Shown one piece after another: positions 42,611-51,082 of a stretch of DNA of 64,000 nt. The DNA comes from Algihabitans sp965233705 (GTDB lineage: Bacteria; Pseudomonadota; Alphaproteobacteria; Kiloniellales; DSM-21159). Position 1 is the first letter of the stretch. Each line of letters opens with the position of its first letter. The stretch covers positions 310,001-374,000 of the forward strand of contig CBDDTF010000002.1 of assembly GCA_965233705.1 (NCBI GenBank). The letters are read 5' to 3'. Under the pieces are notes generated by a model. The model was not told the DNA's origin, did no database searches, and saw only the letters and a list, made by a program, of their open reading frames with translations. The position numbers and the translations under genes were made by a program.

Positions 42611-44689
42611 ATGAAGATGCGATCGATCGGGATGCGTCTGGCGCTGGCCGGCGCCGGCCTTCTGGCGGTCCTCCTGGGGGGTGGCCTGGTCGTCCTCTCC
42701 TCCACCGTGAGCGGCGTGGTCTCCGACCTGGCCGTGACCCGCCTGGAGGAGACCGCGCGCGCCCAAGCCGAAGAGGCGCGGACCCGCCTGGCCGAAGCCA
42801 TGCAGGCGGCACGGGTGCTGGACAGCGGCACCGAGGGTCTGCTGGCGGCAGGCCTGGCCGAGCGCGCCCAGGTCACCGCGATGCTGCGCCGGGTGGTGCA
42901 GGAGTCCGACACCCTGGCCGGTGCCTGGATGGGGTTCGAGCCCGAGGCCTTCGACGGGCGCGACGCCGCGCTCGCCGGCGGCGAGGGCGGCCCGCTCCAG
43001 ACCCCCGACGGCCGGTTCGCCCCCTACTTCTACGACTTCGGCCAGGGCGTGGTCGGCCATCACCTGACCGGCATGGACGCGGCGGGCGAGCAGTCGGCCT
43101 ACTACCAGCAGCCGCTGCGCAGCGGCGCGCCCTACATGACCAACCCCGTGCTGTACGACATCGAGGGGCAGCAGGCCTTCCTGCTCTCGGCCACGGTGCC
43201 GATCTCGCGCGACGGCCGGGCGGTCGGCGTGGCCGGGGTCGACATCGACCTCTCCGACCTGTCCGAGACCTTCGCCGCCATCCGCCCCTACGGGGTCGGG
43301 CAGGTCCAACTCGTCTCCCACGGCGCGCTCTGGGCGGCGACCGGCGAGGCGGGGCGGCTCGGCGCCCCGGTCGCCGAGACGGCGCCGGCCCTGGGCGCGG
43401 CGGTCGAGCGCGCGCTGGACGAGGGCCGCAGCCAGCGGCTGCGCGACGCGGCCGGCGTCCAGCATGTGGTGGTGCCGGCGGAGGTTCCCGGCTTCGGACG
43501 CAACTGGGCGGTCGCCGTCTCGGTGCCCGAAGCGGTCCTGCTGGCCGAGGCCACCGCGCTGCGCAACGGCATGATCCTGGGCGGGCTGGTGCTGGTGGCC
43601 GTGCTGATCGTGGCCCTGCTGGGGCTGACCCAGACGCTGATCCGCAGGCCGATGAGCCGCACCGTGGCCACCATCGGCAAGCTGCAGGACGGCCAGCTCG
43701 ACGCGGCCGTCGCGGACACCGGGCGCAGCGACGAGATCGGCGAGATCAGCCGCGCCCTGGAGAGCTTCAAGGAGAACCTGAAGCGCGTGCGCAGCCTGGA
43801 GGCCGAGCGGGCCGAGAGCGAGCAGCGCCAGGCCGAGGAGCGTCAGGCGCACCGCGAGGCCCTGGCCGGGGAGTTCGAGCAGATCGTCGGCGGCGCCGTC
43901 GGCGCGATGCAGCAGCACTCCACGGTGCTGACGGAGACCGCCGAGCGGCTGTCCGGCACCGCCAAGGACACGCTGGCCCAGTCCCAGGAGGTGGCCGGCA
44001 GCGCCCAGAGCGCCTCGGGCAACGTGCAGACCGTGGCGGCGGCGGCGGAGGAGCTCTCGGCCGCCATCCGCGAGATCGCCGGGCGGGCGGTGCGCGCCGC
44101 CGACACCGCCAAGTCGACGGCCCAGGAGGCGCAGCAGACCGACCAGTTGGTCTCCAGCCTGTCGGACGCGGTCGAGCAGATCGGCCGCGTGGTCGATCTG
44201 ATCACCGACATCGCCGAGCAGACCAACCTGCTGGCGCTCAACGCCACCATCGAGGCGGCGCGCGCCGGCGAGGCCGGCAAGGGCTTCGCCGTGGTCGCCG
44301 GCGAGGTCAAGTCGCTGGCCGGCCAGACGGCCAAGGCCACCGAGGAGATCAGTCAGCAGATCGGCGGGGTGCGCGGCGAGACCCAGAAGACCGTCGAGGC
44401 GATCCGCCGGATCGTCACCACCATCCGCGACATGGAGCAGATCGCCACCGAGATCTCCGCCGCCGTCGAGGAGCAGAGCGCGGCGACCGGCGACATCTCG
44501 GAGAACGTCACCCGCGCCGCGCAGAGCACCGACCGCGCCTCCAGCACCGCCGGCGAGATGAGCGCGGCGGCCGAGCGCACCGGCGAGGCTTCGGCCCAGG
44601 TCCAGCAGGTCGCCGGCGCCGTCGGCGAGGGCATGGCCGACATCGAGCGGGCGGCAAGCCGCTTCCTCGCCGGCTTGCGCGCGGTGTAG
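42611..44689 (+). CDS. Methyl-accepting chemotaxis protein 3 (dCache-like sensor)
   Basis: 692 residues from ATG 42611 with AAGGGG upstream. TM1 about 9-32; a periplasmic domain with the double-Cache pattern (AGAWMGFEPEAFDGRD, FAPYFYDFGQG, YYQQPLRSGAPYMTNPVLYDIEGQQAFLLSATVPI split over the membrane-distal module, then VGVAGVDIDLSDLSETFAAI); TM2 about 318-340; HAMP; MA domain with DIAEQTNLLALNATIEAARA. dCache domains often bind amino acids. No che genes accompany the three receptors, so they must feed an array encoded elsewhere. Confidence 0.92.
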   Translation: MKMRSIGMRLALAGAGLLAVLLGGGLVVLSSTVSGVVSDLAVTRLEETARAQAEEARTRLAEAMQAARVLDSGTEGLLAAGLAERAQVTAMLRRVVQESDTLAGAWMGFEPEAFDGRDAALAGGEGGPLQTPDGRFAPYFYDFGQGVVGHHLTGMDAAGEQSAYYQQPLRSGAPYMTNPVLYDIEGQQAFLLSATVPISRDGRAVGVAGVDIDLSDLSETFAAIRPYGVGQVQLVSHGALWAATGEAGRLGAPVAETAPALGAAVERALDEGRSQRLRDAAGVQHVVVPAEVPGFGRNWAVAVSVPEAVLLAEATALRNGMILGGLVLVAVLIVALLGLTQTLIRRPMSRTVATIGKLQDGQLDAAVADTGRSDEIGEISRALESFKENLKRVRSLEAERAESEQRQAEERQAHREALAGEFEQIVGGAVGAMQQHSTVLTETAERLSGTAKDTLAQSQEVAGSAQSASGNVQTVAAAAEELSAAIREIAGRAVRAADTAKSTAQEAQQTDQLVSSLSDAVEQIGRVVDLITDIAEQTNLLALNATIEAARAGEAGKGFAVVAGEVKSLAGQTAKATEEISQQIGGVRGETQKTVEAIRRIVTTIRDMEQIATEISAAVEEQSAATGDISENVTRAAQSTDRASSTAGEMSAAAERTGEASAQVQQVAGAVGEGMADIERAASRFLAGLRAV

Positions 44690-44725
44690 GCAGGCGGCCG
44701 GCGGGCGGCGGACTCAGCCCGCCCG

Positions 44726-44779
44726 CCGGTCGCGCGCTCACCGGTCGCGCGCTCGCCGGTCGCGCGCTCGCCGGTCGCC
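44726..44779. repeat. 15-base tandem repeat x3.6 between convergent genes
   Basis: CCGGTCGCGCGCTCA (44726-44740), CCGGTCGCGCGCTCG (44741-44755, 44756-44770) and a partial unit, in the 105-base gap between the receptor 3 stop and the acs stop. Confidence 0.88.
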
Positions 44780-44794
44780 CCGCCGGACCCGCCG

Positions 44795-46732
<1,938 letters not shown>

Positions 46733-46913
46733 CTGGGGTCGCGCTCCCTCAATCGGTCTCGTTGCGGCCTGCCGCGCCGCGCGGCTTGGACCCGGCGCGT
46801 TGCTCTCCTCCTCGGGGGGCCTGTCTCGTTGCGGGGCGCAGCCCTCGGCGCTGCGCGGCCCGGTCGCAGATGGCCGCCTTCGCCCGGCCACCCCCTCTCT
46901 GGCTTCTAGCCGA

Positions 46914-47009
46914 CTATTCCAGAAAAACCCACCGGTTAACAACCATGGGCAGGAAGCGGCGCCGAAGCTCGCGCCGGCGCCGGGCCCTGGCCTGGTCCGG
47001 CTCCGTCAT
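46914..47009 (-). CDS. Possible 31-residue basic peptide
   Basis: ATG 47009 with GAGG eight bases upstream, 11 bases after the Rieske gene stop on the same strand. The peptide is Arg-rich then hydrophobic (RRRRELRRRFLPMVVNRWVF). Position and ribosome site favour translation; the small size and lack of a family argue caution. A possible acs promoter (TTGTTA-17-GAATAG, minus strand) overlaps its 3' end, an alternative reason for the sequence. The rest of 46733-46913 shows nothing. Confidence 0.25.
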   Translation of the reverse strand: MTEPDQARARRRRELRRRFLPMVVNRWVFLE

Positions 47010-47020
47010 GGCGGCCAACC

Positions 47021-47410
47021 TCACACCGGCGGCGGCAGCGGGGCGATCAGCACCACCCGCTCGGCGGCGTCCAGCGCGACGGCGATGGGGGTCAGCGCCT
47101 GCCCGACGCAGGGCCCGGACACGCAGTAGCCGTCGTGCGGCCGGAACAGCGCGCCGTGGGTGCGGCAGATCACGTGGCTGCCGCGCGCGTTCATGAAGCG
47201 GTCGGGCCGCATCTCCAGCGGCACCCCCAGGTGCGGGCAGGCGTTGAGGTAGCCGTAGACCGCCCGCCCCTGGCGCAGCACCACCAGCTCGCGGACCTGG
47301 GTGCCGTCGTGGACCTCCAGCGACTTGCCCTCGCCGTCCTCGATCTCGGCGAGGCGGCACAGGGGGAGGGGGTAATCGCTCCGCTCGGTCTGGGGCTCGG
47401 TCTGGGGCAT
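47021..47410 (-). CDS. Rieske [2Fe-2S] domain protein
   Basis: 129 residues. Cluster ligands are Cys58 and His60 (ACPHLG) and Cys82 and His85 (CRTHGALF), spaced C-x-H-x21-C-x2-H; the Cys96/Cys101 pair in YCVSGPCVGQAL supports a Rieske fold. It is a small soluble ferredoxin-like subunit of the kind that feeds oxygenases or nitrite reductases, but no oxygenase or reductase lies nearby, so its partner is unknown. Divergent from a small unknown gene across 100 bases. Confidence 0.88.
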   Translation of the reverse strand: MPQTEPQTERSDYPLPLCRLAEIEDGEGKSLEVHDGTQVRELVVLRQGRAVYGYLNACPHLGVPLEMRPDRFMNARGSHVICRTHGALFRPHDGYCVSGPCVGQALTPIAVALDAAERVVLIAPLPPPV

Positions 47411-47510
47411 GGCGGCTCTCGGCTCCGGAGACTTGGCGGCCGGCCTGGCGCGGCGATGTCGTTGCCTGTTTTATGCCAGGATCGATCCCTCCACAAAAAC
47501 GGACGGCGAG

Positions 47511-47687
47511 ATGGTTCTGACTCTTGCGGTGTCGGGCTACCGATCCTTGCGCGACCTGGTCGACGCCTTGGCGAGCCAGCCGAGCTGCGCCCGCTACGAA
47601 CTGCGCACGCACCTGGGGGAGACTCTCGTCGCCGAGGTCGAAACGGGCGCGGTGGCGCGGCCGGGCTGGGCCTGGCCGCCCCGCTAG
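47511..47687 (+). CDS. Hypothetical protein, 58 residues
   Basis: ATG 47511 with GGACGGCGAG upstream. It reads MVLTLAVSGYRSLRDLVDAL and on through RYELRTHLGETLVAEVETG to a Trp/Pro-rich end; an alpha/beta mini-domain is plausible. No family recognised. Codon bias is like the surrounding genes and the AT-richer TTTTATGCCAGG just upstream could be a promoter. Its TAG stop is the first three bases of palindromic element copy C. Confidence 0.55.
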   Translation: MVLTLAVSGYRSLRDLVDALASQPSCARYELRTHLGETLVAEVETGAVARPGWAWPPR

Positions 47688-47769
47688 GGCAGATCCCGAC
47701 CTGAAGGGGTCGCGGCGCGCTCCCTTCAGGTCGGCTGACTCTGCTCTAACAAATTAAACTGCGAGCGAT
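47685..47769. repeat. Mosaic palindromic intergenic element, copy C
   Basis: Begins on the TAG stop at 47685. A perfect 13-bp stem CCGACCTGAAGGG (47696-47708) / CCCTTCAGGTCGG (47722-47734) is followed by tail TCTGCTCTAACAAATTAAAC (47740-47759) and GAGCGATG. From CCGA to ATTAAA it matches copy B (28673-28734) with very few differences, including the loop TCGCG(G/A)CGCGC. It lies between the 58-residue gene and the convergent EVE gene and could terminate both. Confidence 0.85.
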
Positions 47770-47813
47770 GTCTCGCGCCCGTCTGGACGCATGTCGGCCC
47801 GGCCGCCGGTCGC

Positions 47814-48230
47814 TCAGTCGGGATCGGTCTTGCCCAGGGCGCAGAGCTGGCGCCAGGCCGCGTCGGGCACCGGCTGCACCGACAGGCGCGACTGCTTGAG
47901 CAGCGGCAGGTCGTCGAAGCGCCCGTCGGCCTTGATCTCGGCCAGGCTGACCGGCCGCGCGAAGGGGCGCAGCGCCTTGACGTCGACCATGCCGAAGCGG
48001 CCCGAGGGGTCGGTGTGGTCGGGGTAGTATTCCTTGACCACCTCGACGATGCCGACGATCCGCTTCTCGTTGACCGAATGGTAGAAGAAGGCGCGGTCGC
48101 CGCACTTCATGGCCTTCATGTTGTTGCTGGCCTGGTAGTTGCGCACCCCGTCCCAGTGCTCGGTCCCCTTGGCCACCTGGTCGTCCCAGGACCAGGTGCC
48201 CGGCTCGCTCTTCATCAGCCAGTAGGCCAT
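47814..48230 (-). CDS. EVE domain protein
   Basis: 138 residues from ATG 48230, the start that gives the canonical MAYWLMKSEPGTWSWDDQ. Further conserved segments are WDGVRNYQASNNMKAMKCGDRAFFYHS and FGMVDVKALRPFARPVSLAEIKAD. EVE domains have a PUA-like fold and bind modified cytosine or related bases in DNA or RNA; the human relative is THYN1. The substrate of bacterial stand-alone EVE proteins is unproven. Divergent from the creatininase-family gene. Confidence 0.93.
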   Translation of the reverse strand: MAYWLMKSEPGTWSWDDQVAKGTEHWDGVRNYQASNNMKAMKCGDRAFFYHSVNEKRIVGIVEVVKEYYPDHTDPSGRFGMVDVKALRPFARPVSLAEIKADGRFDDLPLLKQSRLSVQPVPDAAWRQLCALGKTDPD

Positions 48231-48323
48231 CGGCGCTGCTCTCCCTCGTTGCGGCTCGGCCAGCGGATAGCAAAAGCCGCGCGCGCGAGCCAGCGGGCTT
48301 TGCCGCAGGCCCGTGTCTTTGCC

Positions 48324-48357
48324 CGATTCCCTGGGCGCGCAAATCGCTTTAGCCTGC
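48324..48357 (+). promoter_or_regulatory. Conserved promoter-like motif before the creatininase-family gene
   Basis: CGATTCCCT, five bases, CGCAAATCGCTTTAG, one base, CTGC: same sequence and spacing as at 22868-22901 before mmsA, apart from the spacer, one C/T and the single N. It ends 24 bases before ATG 48382 and the TTTAGC could be a -10 box. Confidence 0.45.
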
Positions 48358-48381
48358 TGCGCGCGAAACCGAGGAGAGACC

Positions 48382-49146
48382 ATGAAGCTGCAGCTCGCCA
48401 CCTGGCCCGAGGTGGAGGCCTACCTGAAGACCTCCACCGCCATCCTGATCCCGATCGGCTCGACCGAACAGCACGGCCCGACCGGCTTCGTCGGCACCGA
48501 CGCGCTCTGCCCGGAGATCCTGGCCGAGGGCGTGGCGGCGCAGACCGGCGCGCTGGTCGCCCCCACCGTGTCGGTCGGCATGGCCCAGCACCATCTGGGC
48601 TTTCCCGGCTCGATCACGCTGCGGCCGACGACCCTGATCGCGCTGCTGCAGGACTGGATTAACTCCCTGACCCGGCACGGCTTCGACCGCTTCTTCTTCC
48701 TCAACGGCCACGGCGGCAACATCGCCACGGTGCAGGCCGCCTTCTCCGAGGTCTACGCCGAGGCCAGCCTCGGCGCCGCCCCCTCCAACCGGCCGGCGCT
48801 GCGCTGCAAGCTGCGCAACTGGTTCGAGGTGCCGGGCGTGCAGCGCCTGAGCAAGGAGCTGTTCGGCGGCGCCGACGGCCAGCACGCCACGGCCAGCGAG
48901 GTCTCGCTGACCTACTACGGCTATCCCGAGGCCGGCGCCCGCGCGGCCCGGGGCGCCGCGGGCATGAGCCCCAAGGTGGCGCCCAGCGGCCCCTTCACCG
49001 ACGCCGCCGACTACCGCCGCAGCTTCCCCGACGGGCGCATGGGCTCCGACCCCACCCTGGCCAGCGCCGAGAAGGGCCGCCAGCTCTTCGAGGCCGCGGT
49101 GCAGGAGCTCTCGGCCGAGTGGCGCAGCTTCGCCGAGGCCGGCTGA
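48382..49146 (+). CDS. Creatininase family amidohydrolase
   Basis: 254 residues from ATG 48382 with GAGGAGAG upstream. Metal-ligand motifs of the creatininase fold are present: PIGSTEQHGPTGFVGTDAL (Glu, His and Asp ligands), SVGMAQHHLGFPGSI, FLNGHGGN, and a late Glu/His around GQHATASEVSL. Members hydrolyse cyclic amides or formamides (creatinine, FAPy in riboflavin/F420 pathways, mycofactocin precursors); the actual substrate is not evident and no pathway genes adjoin. SEVSLTYYGYPE is typical of the broader uncharacterised subgroup. Confidence 0.9.
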   Translation: MKLQLATWPEVEAYLKTSTAILIPIGSTEQHGPTGFVGTDALCPEILAEGVAAQTGALVAPTVSVGMAQHHLGFPGSITLRPTTLIALLQDWINSLTRHGFDRFFFLNGHGGNIATVQAAFSEVYAEASLGAAPSNRPALRCKLRNWFEVPGVQRLSKELFGGADGQHATASEVSLTYYGYPEAGARAARGAAGMSPKVAPSGPFTDAADYRRSFPDGRMGSDPTLASAEKGRQLFEAAVQELSAEWRSFAEAG

Positions 49147-49261
49147 GCCGGTGCCGCGGGGCGTCCAAGGCAGGCGACCGCCGAAGGGCGCGACTCCCCG
49201 ACCCGAGATTTCCCGACTCGGGGCTTTCGCCCTATGATGGCAGCGCTATGAGGCCCCAGCG

Positions 49262-50173
49262 ATGAGCCGTCCTCGGCCACGCGCCGTCCCTCCGCCGGCC
49301 CCAAGGGCCGCAGCGGCCCCCAGCGCGGTGCCCGACGCCCGAACGGCCGCGCGCGCGCCGGCGCGCGACGAGCCGGCGGTGGAGATCGAGGGCCGGCGCG
49401 TGCCGGTGGCCGTGCGGGTCAACGCCCGGGCCCGGCGGATGACCCTGCGCATGGCGCCGGGGCCGCTGCCCGAGGGCGCCGAGGGCGCGGGCGGCGGCGG
49501 CCTCTGCCTGACCCTGCCGCCGGGCGTGGAGCTGGCCGAGGGGCTGGCCTTCGTCGAGCGCAGCCGGGACTGGATCGCCCAGCGCCTGCGCCGCCTGCCC
49601 GAGCCGATTCCGCTGGCCGCGGGAACCCGCATCCCGGTGCTGGGCGAGGAGCTGTTGATCCAGCACGCGCCCTGGAGCCGCCGGCCGCCCTGGCGCGAGC
49701 GGCCCGGCGCCGAGGGCAAGGGGGGCGCCGAGGGCAAGGCGGGCGAGGGCGGCAAGGGGGGCGAGGGCGGCATCCTCTGGGTCGGCGGCGCGGCCGAGCA
49801 CCTGCCGCGCCGGGTGGGCGACCACCTGAAGGCCGAGGCGCGGCGCGAGATCGCCGCGCGCGCCCGCGCCAAGGCGGCGGCGCTGCCGACCCTGGCACCG
49901 CGCGACCACCGCCGGCTGGGGCGGATCACCCTGCGCGACACCCGCAGCCGCTGGGGGAGCTGTTCGCACCGCGGCGACCTGAACTTCTCCTGGCGGCTGG
50001 TCTTCGCGCCGCTGGCGGTGCTCGACTACGTGGTCGCCCACGAGGTCGCCCACCTGGCCCACCTGGACCACTCGCCGGCCTTCTGGCGCCTCTGCGACGC
50101 GCTCAGCGAGGAGCCCGGCTGGACCAAGGCCTGGCTGAAGCGCCACGGCGCGGGCCTGCTGCGCTACGGCTGA
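49262..50173 (+). CDS. SprT-like/YgjP (M48-related) zinc metalloprotease
   Basis: 303 residues. The C-terminal domain has the zincin motif VAHEVAHLAHLDHSPAFW (HEVAH plus a downstream His/Glu) and the preceding RDTRSRWGSCSHRGDLNFSWRL, the hallmark of the YgjP/COG1451 family. The N-terminal half is the usual beta-domain (VPVAVRVNARARRMTLRM, GVELAEGLAFVERSRDWIAQRL). Residues about 155-175 are a Gly/Lys/Glu low-complexity insertion (AEGKGG, AEGKAGEGGKGGEGG). Function of this family is largely unknown. Its end merges into a 15-base tandem array. Confidence 0.88.
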   Translation: MSRPRPRAVPPPAPRAAAAPSAVPDARTAARAPARDEPAVEIEGRRVPVAVRVNARARRMTLRMAPGPLPEGAEGAGGGGLCLTLPPGVELAEGLAFVERSRDWIAQRLRRLPEPIPLAAGTRIPVLGEELLIQHAPWSRRPPWRERPGAEGKGGAEGKAGEGGKGGEGGILWVGGAAEHLPRRVGDHLKAEARREIAARARAKAAALPTLAPRDHRRLGRITLRDTRSRWGSCSHRGDLNFSWRLVFAPLAVLDYVVAHEVAHLAHLDHSPAFWRLCDALSEEPGWTKAWLKRHGAGLLRYG

Positions 50174-50175
50174 GT

Positions 50176-50235
50176 CCCTACGGCCGGGTGCCCTGCGGCC
50201 GGGTGCCCTACAGCCAGGTGTCCTGCGACCGAGTC
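50176..50235. repeat. 15-base tandem repeat x4 after the metalloprotease gene
   Basis: Units at 50176-50190 (CCCTACGGCCGGGTG), 50191-50205, 50206-50220 and 50221-50235, increasingly diverged. The last coding bases (GCTACGGCTGAGT, 50163-50175, including the TGA) resemble a degenerate unit, so the array probably grew from the gene end. Confidence 0.88.
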
Positions 50236-50398
50236 GCCCGGTCGGCGCCGCGTGCCCGCATTTCTCCCCTGCGAACTCCGCCCCTACCTGTGAGCCGCCT
50301 CACAGCCCGGCGGTGATCGCCGCAACAGCCGCACGCCTCCAGACGGCTCAGGCTGCCCCGCAGTCGGTGCAGACGAAAACAGCCAGGAGGTCCGGACG

Positions 50399-51082
50399 AT
50401 GATGCAGCTCGAAGCGAGCCCCACCGCCAACGGTGCGGCGCGGCGCCGGCCCGGTCCGCTGCGGCCGGCCGAGCCGCAGGACGCGGCGCTGCTGGCGCAC
50501 CTGGTCAACCTGGCGGGCGAGGGCTTGCCGCAGTACCTCTGGGCGCGCCAGGCGGCCCCCGGGGAAAGCCCGCTGGAGGTGGGCGTCGCCCGGGCCCGGC
50601 GCGAGCGCGGCGGCTTTTCCTACCGCAACGCCCTGGTGGCCGAAACGCCGCGCCGCCGGCGCGGCTGCCCCGAACTCGCCGGCCTGCTGCTGGGCTACCG
50701 CCAGCCGCGGCCCTACGCCGCCGCCCGTGCGCCGGAGCTGGCGCCGCAGCTCTGGCCGCTGGCCGCCCTGGAGGCCTCTGCCGAAGCTCTGGCCGCCGCC
50801 GCGGGCATGCCGGGAAGCTGGTACCTCAACGCCCTGGCGGTCCAGCCGGCCTTCCAAGGGCGCGGCCTGGGCCGCCGTTTGCTGGCCCAAGCCGACCGCC
50901 TGGCCGGGGACAACGGCGCCGGGTGGATCAGCCTGATCGTCCACGCCGGCAACGCCCCTGCCCTGGGCCTCTACCGGGCGGCCGGCTATGCCGAGGCGGC
51001 CCGTCGGCCGATCGTCGGCTGGCCGGGCGGGCCCGAGGGCGACTGGCTGTTGATGATGAAGCGCCTGCCGGCGCCGGCCTAA
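50399..51082 (+). CDS. GNAT family N-acetyltransferase
   Basis: 227 residues from ATG 50399; AGGAGG lies eight bases upstream. GNAT core: LRPAEPQDAALLAHLVNLAGEG at the start, acetyl-CoA loop VQPAFQGRGLGRRLLAQAD (Q-x-x-G-x-G), then LIVHAGNAPALGLYRAAGYAEAARRPIV. The middle has an extra Ala-rich segment (about 105-140). Substrate unknown. Convergent with the P-type ATPase gene, the two overlapping by four bases. Confidence 0.88.
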   Translation: MMQLEASPTANGAARRRPGPLRPAEPQDAALLAHLVNLAGEGLPQYLWARQAAPGESPLEVGVARARRERGGFSYRNALVAETPRRRRGCPELAGLLLGYRQPRPYAAARAPELAPQLWPLAALEASAEALAAAAGMPGSWYLNALAVQPAFQGRGLGRRLLAQADRLAGDNGAGWISLIVHAGNAPALGLYRAAGYAEAARRPIVGWPGGPEGDWLLMMKRLPAPA

